A DNA stretch of 26,581 nucleotides from JANXPZ01 sp033853925 (GCA_033853925.1 JAWOLC010000031.1:1-26581), one strand, 5' to 3'; shown: positions 8,265 to 16,207, counted from the first letter of the stretch. The notes: generated by a model from the sequence alone, not told the origin. A program made the numbers and translations.

Positions 8265-8414
8265 CGGCGCCATGCTCGCGCTCACGGCACCGCGACCCGG
8301 CGAGGCTCGTGCGCGATGCCGGCGGGGCTCGGCGCGCGACGCCGGCGGGGCTCGGCGCCATGCTCGCGCTCACGGCATCGCGAACCGCGAGGCTCGCGCG
8401 CGATGCCGGCGGGG
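8265..8414. repeat. Imperfect direct-repeat block between transketolase and tRNA-Leu
   Basis: Two copies of a roughly 62-bp unit lie at 8265-8327 and 8353-8414, 88 bp apart. Each begins cggcgccatgctcgcg, continues ctcacggca(c/t)cgcga, and ends gcgcgatgccggcgggg. Between them the tail of the unit recurs once more (8332-8357, gcgcgacgccggcggggctc). No protein-like frame is convincing across it. It may be a dispersed intergenic repeat of this genome or a local slippage duplication. Confidence 0.6.
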
Positions 8415-8456
8415 TGCGCCACGACGTGGAGGCTCCCGCGGCGGCCGGACACGGCG

Positions 8457-8486
8457 TTGACGCTCCACGGGCCGACCCCCTATAGT
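8457..8486 (+). promoter_or_regulatory. Sigma70-type promoter of tRNA-Leu
   Basis: TTGACG (8457-8462) and TATAGT (8481-8486) are separated by 18 bp. The predicted start near 8493 is about 12 nt before the mature tRNA 5' end. It matches the other promoters seen in this window. Confidence 0.7.
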
Positions 8487-8504
8487 CCTGCGCGCCGTTC
8501 GCGT

Positions 8505-8591
8505 GCGGAAGTGGCGGAACTGGCAGACGCACTAGATTCAGGGTCTAGCGCCCGCAAGGGTGTGGGGGTTCAAATCCCCCCTTCCGCACCA
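8505..8591 (+). tRNA. tRNA-Leu (anticodon CAG)
   Basis: An 87-nt class II tRNA with acceptor stem GCGGAAG/CTTCCGC, discriminator A and an encoded CCA. The anticodon stem CTAGA/TCTAG encloses loop TTCAGGG, giving CAG at 8539-8541. A variable arm (cgcccgcaagggtg) and T arm (GGGGGTTCAAATCCCCC) complete a leucine tRNA. It reads CUG codons, which are abundant in these GC-rich genes. Confidence 0.96.
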
Positions 8592-8652
8592 AGAGGAATC
8601 GCCTGAACCATGGCCCGGGTCACCCCCGAGCGGCGGCCGGCCGCTGGGGTCG

Positions 8653-8677
8653 CCCGGGCCTTCTGGCCTGGCCCGGG
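8653..8677 (+). terminator. Possible terminator hairpin downstream of tRNA-Leu
   Basis: Arms cccgggcc (8653-8660) and ggcccggg (8670-8677) form a perfect 8-bp stem with a 9-nt loop, 61 nt after the tRNA. No T-run follows, and GC palindromes are common by chance here. Read-through into smpB is equally possible. Confidence 0.3.
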
Positions 8678-8734
8678 TCCCGGGCGAACCGGGCCGGCCG
8701 CGCGCACCGCCCGGACCGCGAGCGCTCCCTCGCC

Positions 8735-9274
8735 ATGGCGCGTGAAGTATCCAGCCCGACCCGCGAAGCCCGCGGCCCCGCTGCCTCCCGTCCGCCGCGG
8801 GCGCCTTCGAGCGGCGATCGGCCGATCGCGCAGAACCGGCGCGCCCGGCACGACTACTTCATCCTCGAGACCTACGAGGCCGGCCTGGCCCTGAGCGGCA
8901 CCGAGGTGAAGAGCCTGCGCGCGGGCAAGGCCAGTTTGGCGGAGGCCTATGCGACCGTCGAGGGGGACGAGGCCTGGGTGCTCCAGCTCCACATCCCGCC
9001 GTACGAGCAGGGAAACCGCTGGAACCGCGATCCCCTGCGCAAGCGCAAGCTCCTGCTCCACCGCGGGGAGATCGCCAAGCTCAAGGACGCGGTGGCGCGC
9101 AAGGGCCAGACCCTGGTGCCGCTCAAGCTCTACTTCGCGCACGGCTACGCCAAGCTGCTGATCGGCGTGGCGAAAGGCAAGAAGTCCTACGACAAGCGGC
9201 ACGCCATCGCCGAGCGCGACGCCCGGCGCGAGATGGAGCGGGCGCGCCGCGCCTCGCGGGAGGCGGGCGGATGA
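8735..9274 (+). CDS. smpB: SsrA-binding protein SmpB
   Basis: The protein has 179 residues, slightly longer than the usual 150-160 because of a Pro/Arg-rich N-terminus of about 25 residues. The family signature is complete: IAQNRRARHDYFILETYEAG, GTEVKSLRAGKASLAEAYA, HIPPYEQGNRWNRDPLRKRKLLLH, then the basic tail VAKGKKSYDKR and REMERARR. SmpB binds the tRNA-like domain of tmRNA and brings it to stalled ribosomes. The matching ssrA gene lies about 8 kb downstream at 17110. No good Shine-Dalgarno is visible before the ATG, so the exact start may differ. The stop overlaps the amidase start (ATGA), which makes it the first gene of the 8735-13701 operon. Confidence 0.96.
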   Translation: MAREVSSPTREARGPAASRPPRAPSSGDRPIAQNRRARHDYFILETYEAGLALSGTEVKSLRAGKASLAEAYATVEGDEAWVLQLHIPPYEQGNRWNRDPLRKRKLLLHRGEIAKLKDAVARKGQTLVPLKLYFAHGYAKLLIGVAKGKKSYDKRHAIAERDARREMERARRASREAGG

Positions 9275-10683
9275 GGGGCCGACGCCCGCTGGCGCTCCTC
9301 GTGGGGGCGGCGCTGGTGGCCCTCGCTCTGGCCGCGCGCTCCGAGCCGCCCCCGCCCGGCGCGGCGGCACCCCCGCCGGCGTCCGCCTTCGAGTCGGCGC
9401 CGACCACGCGCATCGAGGGCGTGGCCTGCGTGGGGGCGAACGACCTGGCCCGGCTGCTCCCGGCCACGCAGTTCTGGCGCGCGGACGTGCGCAAGCTCGT
9501 CCTGCGCGCGGGAGAGCACCGGCTCTCGCTGACGGCAGGAGATCCCTTCGCGGTGGTGGACGAGCGCACGGTCTGGCTGGGCGCCCCCGTGGTCTCGCAG
9601 CGTGGCGAGCTGCAGGTCCCGGTCGCGCTGCTGGACGCCCTGCCGCGTGACAGCACGATCGCGCGCCTCCTCTTCGAGCCCCGGCGCGGCCTGGTGGTCA
9701 AGGTGCCGGGTGGGGGCGTGGTGAGGAGCCCCGAGGTGGCGGTGAGCGACACGCTCACGCGCGTCTCCTTCCCGATCGAGCGCCTCGAGGACGTCGCGGT
9801 GGTGAGCCGGGCGCGGGCCCATTTTCGCCTGCGCTTCGCCGGCGCCTTCGTCGGCCTGCTGCCCGAGTCCCTGCCTCCCGCGGGCCTGGTGCGCCGCATC
9901 GCGCCGGTGGCGTCCGCCGCCGGCAGCGCCTTCGAGCTGGAGGTGTCTCCCGATGCGCAGGGCTACCGGCTGGGACGGGCGGCCGGCGCCGTGACGCTCG
10001 ATCTCCTCGCCCTCCGGCGTCCCGGGCTCGAGGACTTCGCGCCCGAGGGCCGCCCCGCGCGCGGCGTGAGGACGATCGTGCTCGACCCGGGCCACGGCGG
10101 AGCCGACCCCGGGGTCGTGGTCGGCAGCGACGTGGAGAAGGACTTGGCGCTGGCGCTGGCCCGCCTGCTGCGCGCGGAGCTGGCGCGACGGCTCTCCGCG
10201 CAGGTCGTGCTCACCCGCGAGGACGACCGGGCGCTGACCCCGGAGCAGCGCGCGGAGGCCGCGAATCGCGCGCGCGCCGACCTCGTGCTCTCGCTCCACT
10301 TCGGCGCGGTGGAGGGCACGCAGCGCTCGGGGGCCACGGCCTGGTGCCCGCCCGCGGGCATGGGCTCGCGCGAGGCGGCCGCCTCGCCGCGCGCGCCGGT
10401 CGCGCTCCTGCCCTGGCGCGAGGTGGGGGAGCGCCACGCGGTGCAGGCGCGGGCCGCGGCCGAGACGATCCTCGGGGCGATGGAGCTGGCAGGCGCGGGG
10501 CCCGGGCGGCTGCACGAGCGGCTCATGGTCCCGCTGCTGGGGGTGAACGCGCCGAGCGTCATGCTCGAGTGCGCGACGCTCAGCGCGATCCCCGACCGCC
10601 TCCGCGTGGAAGACCCGCGAGGCCTGCCGGAGCTGGCCGCGGCCATCGCCGACGGCGTGGCCCGCTGGGCGAGGGGCGGATGA
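9271..10683 (+). CDS. N-acetylmuramoyl-L-alanine amidase (Amidase_3)
   Basis: The protein has 470 residues. A signal peptide or anchor (LALLVGAALVALALAARS, about 7-24) sends it to the envelope. Residues about 50-125 resemble the copper-amine-oxidase-N-like stalk domain (VGANDLARLL, DERTVWLGAPVV, LQVPVALLDAL) often found before such amidases. The Zn amidase domain spans about 264-468, with all four expected ligand/catalytic residues: H275 in LDPGHGG, E289 in VEKDLALAL, H343 in LSLHFGA, and E433 in PSVMLECATLS. It cleaves the amide bond between MurNAc and the stem peptide, for cell separation or wall turnover. It overlaps smpB and the GerMN gene by ATGA junctions, so co-expression with wall-related genes is expected. 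The AmiA/B/C subtype cannot be fixed. Confidence 0.94.
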   Translation: MRGRRPLALLVGAALVALALAARSEPPPPGAAAPPPASAFESAPTTRIEGVACVGANDLARLLPATQFWRADVRKLVLRAGEHRLSLTAGDPFAVVDERTVWLGAPVVSQRGELQVPVALLDALPRDSTIARLLFEPRRGLVVKVPGGGVVRSPEVAVSDTLTRVSFPIERLEDVAVVSRARAHFRLRFAGAFVGLLPESLPPAGLVRRIAPVASAAGSAFELEVSPDAQGYRLGRAAGAVTLDLLALRRPGLEDFAPEGRPARGVRTIVLDPGHGGADPGVVVGSDVEKDLALALARLLRAELARRLSAQVVLTREDDRALTPEQRAEAANRARADLVLSLHFGAVEGTQRSGATAWCPPAGMGSREAAASPRAPVALLPWREVGERHAVQARAAAETILGAMELAGAGPGRLHERLMVPLLGVNAPSVMLECATLSAIPDRLRVEDPRGLPELAAAIADGVARWARGG

Positions 10684-11288
10684 GGCGCGCCCGCGGCGAG
10701 CAGGGCCGCGCCGAGGCGGCGCGGCCGCGGCGGCGGCGCGGCCTCCGCGCGCGCTGGCTGATCCTTGGCGGGCTCATCCTGGCTGTGCTAGCGTGGGCCA
10801 CGTGGCGCTGGAGCGAGCGCTCCGGCGAGCTGGCGGCCGTGAGTCCCGCGGCCTCGGACACCTCGGGCGCGGGCTTTCGCGCGGCGCGCGTCTGGTTCGT
10901 CGCCGCGACCGGCGACACCCTGGTGGGCGAGTCGCGCGAGGTCATCGAGCAGACCGGCTTGCACGAGCGCGTGGCGGCGCTGCTGGACGAGCTGGCGCGC
11001 GGCCCGCGCGGCGCGGGTCTCTCGCTCCTGCCCGCCGGGACCACGCTGCGGCACGCGTACCTGGACGACCGCGGGCTCCTCACGCTCGACCTCTCGGGGG
11101 CGTTCCGCGCCCGCTTCCGCGGCGGCGCCAGCGCCGAGGAGCTGGCGATCGCCTCGCTCGTGCGCACGCTGGGCGACAACCTGCCCGAGGTGAAGTTCGT
11201 GCAGATCACCTGCGAAGGCGCGCCGCTGGCGAGCCTCGGCGGCCATCTGCCGCTGGATCGCCCGCTGGTCGTGGCGGAGTGGCCATGA
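10680..11288 (+). CDS. Membrane-anchored GerMN-domain protein
   Basis: The protein has 202 residues from the ATG overlapping the amidase stop. A strongly basic N-terminus (RRARGEQGRAEAARPRRRRG) precedes one membrane segment (about 26-43, LILGGLILAVLAWATW), so the rest lies outside the cytoplasm. Residues about 68-200 match the GerMN domain: ARVWFVAATGDTLVGESREV, ALLDELARGPRGAGLSLLPAGT, LTLDLSGAFRARFRGGASAEELAIASLVRTLGDN, and VKFVQITCEG. GerMN is named from the germination protein GerM but also occurs in non-sporing bacteria, commonly beside amidases. The operon context (amidase, MurI) points to a peptidoglycan-associated role. The biochemical activity is unknown. Confidence 0.88.
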   Translation: MRRARGEQGRAEAARPRRRRGLRARWLILGGLILAVLAWATWRWSERSGELAAVSPAASDTSGAGFRAARVWFVAATGDTLVGESREVIEQTGLHERVAALLDELARGPRGAGLSLLPAGTTLRHAYLDDRGLLTLDLSGAFRARFRGGASAEELAIASLVRTLGDNLPEVKFVQITCEGAPLASLGGHLPLDRPLVVAEWP

Positions 11289-11343
11289 GCGGGACGCGGC
11301 GGCGCCGGCCGCGGGAGGGAAGCGCGGCGCGAGAGGAAGCTTC

Positions 11344-12201
11344 GTGAGCGAGACGCAGGATCGGCGACCCATCGGCGTGTTCGACTCGGGCCTCGGCGGG
11401 CTCACCGCCGTGCGCGCCCTGTTCCGCGCGCTCCCCGACGAGAGCGTGGTGTACTTCGGCGACACCGCCCGCGTGCCCTACGGGAGCAAGTCGCGCGCGA
11501 CGGTCACCCGCTTCAGCCTGGAGATCGCCCACTTCCTGCGGCGGCAGGACATCAAGTGCCTGCTCGTCGCCTGCAACACCGCCTCGTCCTACGCGCTCGA
11601 GACCCTCAAGGCCCGCTTCGACTTCCCGGTGGTGGGCGTGATCGATCCGCCCGCCGGGGTCGCGGTCACCGCCGGCGCGCCCGGCGCGGGTCCGCGCCGG
11701 GTGGGCGTCCTGGGCACGCAGGCCACGATCGCCAGCGGCGCCTACGCCCAGGCTCTCGAGCGTCTGGCCCCCGGCACCCGGGTCGTCTCGCGGGCCTGTC
11801 CCCTGTTCGTGCCCCTCATCGAGGAGGGCTGGCTCGACCATCCGGTCCTGCGCCGGGTGGCCGAGGAGTACCTCGCGGGGCTCGGGGAGGAGAACCTGGA
11901 CAGCCTGATCCTCGGCTGCACGCACTACCCGCTCATCGCCCCGCTCGTCCAGGAGCTGGTGGGCCCGCGCGTGCGGCTCGTGGATTCGGGGGCCGAGGCG
12001 GTGCTCGCCACCGCCGCCCTCCTCCGCCAGCGCGGGCTCCTCGCCGCCCCCGGCGCCTCGCCCGCCCACCACTTCTACCTCAGCGACGAGCGGCTCAGCT
12101 TCGCGCGCGTCGCCCAGGCCTTCCTGGGCCGCGACCTGCCGCCGACCACCATCGTGGACCAGACCGACCTGCCGTGGTTCGAGCGGGCGTTTCCCGTGTG
12201 A
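11344..12201 (+). CDS. murI: Glutamate racemase
   Basis: The protein has 285 residues from GTG, with a GAGGAAG site 5-8 nt upstream. It converts L-glutamate to D-glutamate for the peptidoglycan stem. Conserved features: D14 in GVFDSGLGGL, the YFGDTARVPYG loop, catalytic C77 in VACNTASS, and catalytic C192 with H194 in LGCTHYPLI. The length and both cysteines are normal for the family. It sits 55 nt after the GerMN gene and 34 nt before rph, all on one strand, fitting an operon with the amidase. No sign of duplication or decay. Confidence 0.96.
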   Translation: MSETQDRRPIGVFDSGLGGLTAVRALFRALPDESVVYFGDTARVPYGSKSRATVTRFSLEIAHFLRRQDIKCLLVACNTASSYALETLKARFDFPVVGVIDPPAGVAVTAGAPGAGPRRVGVLGTQATIASGAYAQALERLAPGTRVVSRACPLFVPLIEEGWLDHPVLRRVAEEYLAGLGEENLDSLILGCTHYPLIAPLVQELVGPRVRLVDSGAEAVLATAALLRQRGLLAAPGASPAHHFYLSDERLSFARVAQAFLGRDLPPTTIVDQTDLPWFERAFPV

Positions 12202-12235
12202 GCGGCGGGCCTCGCCGCGTCGAGAGGAGCAGCGC

Positions 12236-13036
12236 GTGACCCAGAAGCCCAAGGCGATCCGCGAGCGCGAGAGCGCCGCCTCCGCGGCGGTCGAGCCGCC
12301 CGCCCCTGCGGGGCGGCCGGACGGGCGAAGCCCGCGGCAGGCGCGGGCGCTCAAGATCGAGCGGGGCACGCTGCCCACGGCCGAGGGCTCGGCCCTCGTC
12401 ACCATGGGGCGGACGCGCGTGCTCTGCACGGCCACGATCGAGGATCGGCTCCCCGGTTGGCTGCGCGGCAAGGGCGGGGGCTGGGTCACGGCGGAGTACG
12501 GCATGCTGCCGCGGGCGACGCGCGAGCGGACGCCGCGCACCGCCCAGGCGGGCGGGCGGGCGCAGGAGATCCAGCGTCTGATCGGCCGCTCGCTGCGGGC
12601 CGTGACGAACCTCCGCGTCTTCGGCGAGCGCACCATCCTGCTCGACTGCGACGTGCTCGAAGCCGACGCCGGCACGCGCACGGCGGCCATCAACGGCGCC
12701 TTCGTGGCCCTGCACGACGCCTTCGTGAAGCTCTCGAACGCGGGCCACCTCTCGGGCCCGCCCCTGCGCGACACGGTGGCCGCGATCTCGGTCGGCCTGG
12801 TGGGCGGCCTGCCGTTCCTGGACCTCACCTACGCCGAGGACTCGCAGGCGCAGGTGGACATGAACGTGGTGATGACCGGCTCGGGACGCTTCGTCGAGGT
12901 GCAGGGAACCGGAGAGGGCGCCACCTTCGACGATGCCCAGCTCCGCGCGCTCCTCTCCCTGGCGCGTCTCGGCATCCGCCGGGTCACCGCGCTCCAGCGC
13001 CGCCTGCTCGGCGACTCCGGGCTGCTGCCGGGCTGA
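12236..13036 (+). CDS. rph: Ribonuclease PH
   Basis: The protein has 266 residues from GTG, with GAGAGGAG about 6 nt upstream. RNase PH is a phosphorolytic 3'-5' exoribonuclease that trims the 3' ends of tRNA precursors. The core starts at GRPDGRSPRQARALKIERG and carries RTRVLCTATIEDRLPGW, GWVTAEYGMLPRATRERTPR, the phosphate-site region GRAQEIQRLIGRSLRAVTN, DCDVLEADAGTRTAAI, and QVDMNVVMTGSGRFVEVQGTGEG. An Ala/Glu-rich N-terminal extension of about 26 residues precedes the usual start of the domain and could mean that initiation is internal. It lies directly before rdgB, a common partnership. Confidence 0.96.
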   Translation: MTQKPKAIRERESAASAAVEPPAPAGRPDGRSPRQARALKIERGTLPTAEGSALVTMGRTRVLCTATIEDRLPGWLRGKGGGWVTAEYGMLPRATRERTPRTAQAGGRAQEIQRLIGRSLRAVTNLRVFGERTILLDCDVLEADAGTRTAAINGAFVALHDAFVKLSNAGHLSGPPLRDTVAAISVGLVGGLPFLDLTYAEDSQAQVDMNVVMTGSGRFVEVQGTGEGATFDDAQLRALLSLARLGIRRVTALQRRLLGDSGLLPG

Positions 13037-13086
13037 AGCGCCGGCGCGGACGGCGAGGGGCGGCGCGGACGACCCGAGGAGCCCAC

Positions 13087-13701
13087 GTGCGCTTCGTCCT
13101 GGCCACCTTCAATCGCGACAAGCTGCGGGAGCTGTCCGCGCTCCTCGGCCTGCCCGGCGTCTCGCTCCGCGCCTTGGCGGACGTGCCCGGCGCCGCCCCG
13201 CCGCCCGAGACCGGCGCGACGCTGCTGGAGAACGCGTGGCTCAAGGCGCGGGCGGCCCTGGCGGTCACGGGCGAGCCCGCCATCGCCGACGACACGGGCC
13301 TCGAGGTGGATGCGCTGGGCGGCCGGCCCGGCCTCGAGGCCGCCCGCTTCGCGGGCCCCGGCGCCACGTACGCCCGCAACGTGGCCAAGCTCCTGGCCGA
13401 GCTGCGTGGCGTCGAGCCCGAGCGCCGCGGCGCGCGCTTCCGCTGCGCGTGCGTGGCGTGCCTGCCCGACGGGCGGGAGTTCGAGGCCGAGGGCGTGCTC
13501 GAAGGACGGATCACGCTCGAGCCGCGCGGAGCGAACGGCTTCGGCTACGACCCGGTCTTCGAGATCCTCGGCCTCGGCCGGACGATGGCCGAGCTGGGCG
13601 AGGCGGAGAAGAACGCCCTGTCGCACCGGGCTCGCGCCGTGAGGGCCCTGGCCGTTCGCCTCGCCGCGGCCGTGCCGGGCCTCGGCGAAGCGGCAGGCTG
13701 A
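13087..13701 (+). CDS. rdgB: XTP/dITP diphosphatase (non-canonical purine NTP pyrophosphatase, RdgB/HAM1)
   Basis: The protein has 204 residues. The GTG at 13087 has GAGGAG (13076-13081) 5 nt upstream and gives the family's typical N-terminus RFVLATFNRDKLREL. The open frame extends far upstream but only as a shadow of rph. Further motifs: LLENAWLKARAAL, ADDTGLEVDALGGRPG, GFGYDPVF, and the closing SHRARAVRAL. It hydrolyses dITP, ITP and XTP to the monophosphate and pyrophosphate, cleaning the nucleotide pool. It is the last gene of the smpB operon and converges on the glycosyltransferase with 28 bp between stops. No obvious terminator hairpin lies in that gap. Confidence 0.95.
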   Translation: MRFVLATFNRDKLRELSALLGLPGVSLRALADVPGAAPPPETGATLLENAWLKARAALAVTGEPAIADDTGLEVDALGGRPGLEAARFAGPGATYARNVAKLLAELRGVEPERRGARFRCACVACLPDGREFEAEGVLEGRITLEPRGANGFGYDPVFEILGLGRTMAELGEAEKNALSHRARAVRALAVRLAAAVPGLGEAAG

Positions 13702-13729
13702 GGTCCGTCTCCGCCCCGGGTGTGGCCCG

Positions 13730-14560
13730 CTAGGCTTGCCGCGCTCTCTCGGCGGCGGCGATGCGCGCCCGCACGCGGCCGGGCGAGGCCACGGTGAAGC
13801 GCTCGAGGAAGCGGCGGGCGAGCAGGGCCAGGGTCGTGCCGATCGTGCGCAGCACCTTCATCTTGCTCTGCCCCACGCGCTCGCCGTAGTCCAGGGGAAA
13901 GCCCATCTCGACCGCGCGGACGCCGACGGGCCCGAGCTTGAGGAGGAGGTCCATGACCGCCTCGAAGCCGCGCGCCGTGCACAGGTCGTCGCCCCAGGCC
14001 AGGCGGGCGCGGCGGAGGAGCGGCACGCGATAGGCGCGGAAGCAGCAGGTGTAGTCGCGCACCCCCGGGATCGGGTAGAGGGCCTGGAAGAGCAGGCGGC
14101 TGCCCTGCGAGAGGAGCAGACGATAGCCGGGCACGCCCTTCACGCTCGCGCCGGGACGGTAGCGCGAGGCGATGGCCAGGTCGTAGCGATCCCCCAGCTT
14201 CTCGACGAGCGCGGGGATGAGGGCGGGCGGATGGGTGTTGTCCGCGTCCAGGGTGACGATCACGTCCTCCTCCCGGGCCCGGTCCAGGCACCAGTAGAGC
14301 CCCGTGCGCAGGCCGGCGCCCAGGCCGCGATTCTGCTCGTGGCGAAGCACGGTGAGGGGCAGGAGCCCGCCGCTCTCGGCCATGGCCTTCTCGGCCTCGG
14401 CCACGGTGCGGTCGGTGCTGCCGTCGTCCACGAGCACCACGTGGTAGCCGTCCTCCCGGCCGCGCACGGCCGCGGCCAGCGCGCGGAGCGTGTCCCCGAT
14501 GACCCGCTCCTCGTTCCACGCCGGCAGGACGACGTAGACCTTCGCCTTCGCCTCGGCCAT
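13730..14560 (-). CDS. Family 2 glycosyltransferase, dolichol-phosphate-mannose-synthase-like
   Basis: The protein has 276 residues with a GAGGAG site upstream of the ATG on the minus strand. It is a GT-A fold enzyme: YVVLPAWNEERVI, VVLVDDGSTDRT (D45, D46), HEQNRGLGAGLRTGL, metal-binding LDADNTH (D105, D107), and the acceptor-side SRYRPGASV and FPLDYGERVGQSKM. This pattern is typical of polyprenyl-phosphate sugar transferases that use a nucleotide sugar. There are no C-terminal GtrA-like membrane helices, so it is probably a soluble or peripheral enzyme on the cytoplasmic face. It follows pyruvate kinase by 40 nt on the same strand and is likely co-transcribed, but a functional link is not evident. 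The sugar and the acceptor are unknown. Confidence 0.9.
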   Translation of the reverse strand: MAEAKAKVYVVLPAWNEERVIGDTLRALAAAVRGREDGYHVVLVDDGSTDRTVAEAEKAMAESGGLLPLTVLRHEQNRGLGAGLRTGLYWCLDRAREEDVIVTLDADNTHPPALIPALVEKLGDRYDLAIASRYRPGASVKGVPGYRLLLSQGSRLLFQALYPIPGVRDYTCCFRAYRVPLLRRARLAWGDDLCTARGFEAVMDLLLKLGPVGVRAVEMGFPLDYGERVGQSKMKVLRTIGTTLALLARRFLERFTVASPGRVRARIAAAERARQA

Positions 14561-14600
14561 TCCCGAATCTCCTCGATCACCCAGCGCCGCGCGCCATCTT

Positions 14601-16064
14601 CTACGCGGCTCCCAGCCGGTGGACGCGCAGCGAGTTCGTGCTCCCGGCCGCGCCGGGGGGCGTGCCGGCCACCATCACCACGAGGTCACCCGGCTCGCCG
14701 CGGCCCACGTCGAGCATGGCGCGCGTGACCTGCGCCACCATCTCGTCGGTGGTGCGCACGTCGGGCACCACGAAGGTCTCGACGCCCCAGACGATCGCGA
14801 GCTGGTCGCGCACCTCCGGCTGGCTGGTGAAGGCGAAGAGGGGCACGGGCTCGCGGTGCGCGGCGAGCTGACGAGCGGTGGAGCCCGAGCGGGTGAAGGC
14901 GACCAGAGCCTTGGCCTCCACTCGGCGGGCCACCTCCGCCGCGGCGCGGGCGATGGCCTCCTGCACCGTGCCGGTCCCGGACGCCGCAGGCAAGGGGGAG
15001 AGGTCCTCGGCCTCGGCCGCGACGACGATGCGGCGCATGGTGGCCACGGTCTCGACGGGGTACCGGCCGATGGTGGTCTCGTTCGTGAGGAGCAGGGCGT
15101 CGGCCCCGTCCAGGACCGCGTTCGCCACGTCCGAGACCTCGGCCCGCGTGGGCCGCGAATGGCTCACCATCGAGTCGAGCATCTGCGTCGCCACGATCAC
15201 CGGCCGCGCGCGCTCGCGCGCCAGGCGCACGGCGTGCTTCTGCACCAGGGGCACGTCCTCGAGGGGCATCTCGACCCCCAGGTCGCCGCGGGCCACGAGC
15301 AGGCCGTCGAAGGCGCGCACGATGGGCTCCAGGTCGAGCACGGCCTCGGGCTTCTCGAGCTTGGCGAACACGGGCACTCGCCGGCCCGCCTCGTCCATGG
15401 CCCGCCGCACCTCCGCGGCGTCCACGGCGCTGCGCACGAAGGAGAGGGCCACCATGTCCACGCCGAGCGCGAGCGCGAAGCCGAGGTCGTCCCGATCCTT
15501 GGGGGTGAGCGTGGGGGCGCTGACCTGAACCCCGGGGAGGTTGATGCCCTTGTGGTCGGAGACCTCGCCTCCTTCCCGGACGCGGCAGGTCACCTGCACG
15601 CCGTCGCTGGCCACGGCCTCGAGCCGCACCAGGCCGTCGTCCACGAGCAGCGTGTCGCCCGCCTTGACGTCGCGCGCCAGCCCCTCGTAGGTGGTCGAGA
15701 CGGCGTGCGCGTCGCCGGCCACGGGCCGCGTGGTGATGACGAACTCGGCGCCCGGCTCGAGGCGCACGGGCCCCGAGGCGAACGTGCCGAGGCGGATCTT
15801 GGGGCCCGCGAGGTCCGCCATCACCCCGACCGCCCGCCCGGCCGCGGCGGCGGCGGCGCGGACGCGCTCGTAGTGGGCGCGGTGCTCGGCGTGCGTCCCG
15901 TGCGAGAAGTTGAGCCGCGCCCCGTCCATCCCCGCCTCGACGAGGGCGCGCACGGCCTCGGGCGTGGCCGTGGAGGGACCCAGCGAGCCCATGATCTTGG
16001 CCCGCGGCGCGGCTCCGGCGGGGCGCCGGGGAGACGGGGTGGGCACGGGATGCGAAGCGGGCAT
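14601..16064 (-). CDS. pyk: Pyruvate kinase
   Basis: The protein has 487 residues, normal for bacterial type II enzymes. It makes ATP and pyruvate from phosphoenolpyruvate and ADP. Visible signatures: KIMGSLGPST, ARLNFSHGTHAEH (R50, N52), MADLAGPKIRLG, the catalytic Lys in VFAKLEKPEA (K235, E237), VARGDLGVEMPLEDVPLVQK (D261), VIVATQMLDSMV (T293), and RPTRAEVSDVANAVLDGADA. The segment that is usually LSGETA reads LTNETT (326-331). The C-terminal domain keeps AFTRSGSTARQLA. The start follows a Pro-rich leader of about 20 residues, and the first family residues are near 21. The gene lies just downstream of the tRNA cluster on the same strand, with a hairpin between. Confidence 0.95.
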   Translation of the reverse strand: MPASHPVPTPSPRRPAGAAPRAKIMGSLGPSTATPEAVRALVEAGMDGARLNFSHGTHAEHRAHYERVRAAAAAAGRAVGVMADLAGPKIRLGTFASGPVRLEPGAEFVITTRPVAGDAHAVSTTYEGLARDVKAGDTLLVDDGLVRLEAVASDGVQVTCRVREGGEVSDHKGINLPGVQVSAPTLTPKDRDDLGFALALGVDMVALSFVRSAVDAAEVRRAMDEAGRRVPVFAKLEKPEAVLDLEPIVRAFDGLLVARGDLGVEMPLEDVPLVQKHAVRLARERARPVIVATQMLDSMVSHSRPTRAEVSDVANAVLDGADALLLTNETTIGRYPVETVATMRRIVVAAEAEDLSPLPAASGTGTVQEAIARAAAEVARRVEAKALVAFTRSGSTARQLAAHREPVPLFAFTSQPEVRDQLAIVWGVETFVVPDVRTTDEMVAQVTRAMLDVGRGEPGDLVVMVAGTPPGAAGSTNSLRVHRLGAA

Positions 16065-16092
16065 GGGCGGGCCCTCAGGCGCGAGAGATGAA

Positions 16093-16121
16093 CCGCGGCC
16101 GCGGGGAACCCGCGACCGCGG
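16093..16121 (-). terminator. Hairpin after the tRNA-Pro/Arg/His cluster
   Basis: Arms ccgcggccgcggg (16093-16105) and cccgcgaccgcgg (16109-16121) form a 13-bp stem with one mismatch and a 3-nt loop. It starts 10 nt past the tRNA-His 3' end in the minus direction and is followed by a T/C-rich stretch (ttcatctctcgc). It probably ends most tRNA transcripts before pyk. Confidence 0.5.
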
Positions 16122-16130
16122 TCGTCACGT

Positions 16131-16207
16131 TGGGGTGGATGGCGGGGTTTGAACCCGCGACCCCCTGAGCCACAGTCAGGTGCTCTGCCAGCTGAGCTAC
16201 ATCCACC
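16131..16207 (-). tRNA. tRNA-His (anticodon GTG)
   Basis: 77 nt, including an encoded G at position -1 paired with discriminator C73 (the tRNA-His identity pair) and an encoded CCA. Acceptor stem GTGGATG/CATCCAC. Anticodon stem CCTGA/TCAGG with loop CTGTGGC gives GTG. It is third in the minus-strand cluster. Confidence 0.96.

Noticed and set aside
6200..8285. Long minus-strand frames opposite the two transketolase genes
   Set aside because: They are shadows of the conserved transketolase genes, with no recognisable domains and no good starts.
8265..8414. The direct repeats as a CRISPR array
   Set aside because: There are only two long copies plus a partial one, with repeats longer than the spacer and no cas genes nearby.
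14619..16091. A 490-codon open frame antisense to pyruvate kinase
   Set aside because: It is low-complexity Gly/His/Arg-rich. The opposite strand carries every pyruvate kinase motif.
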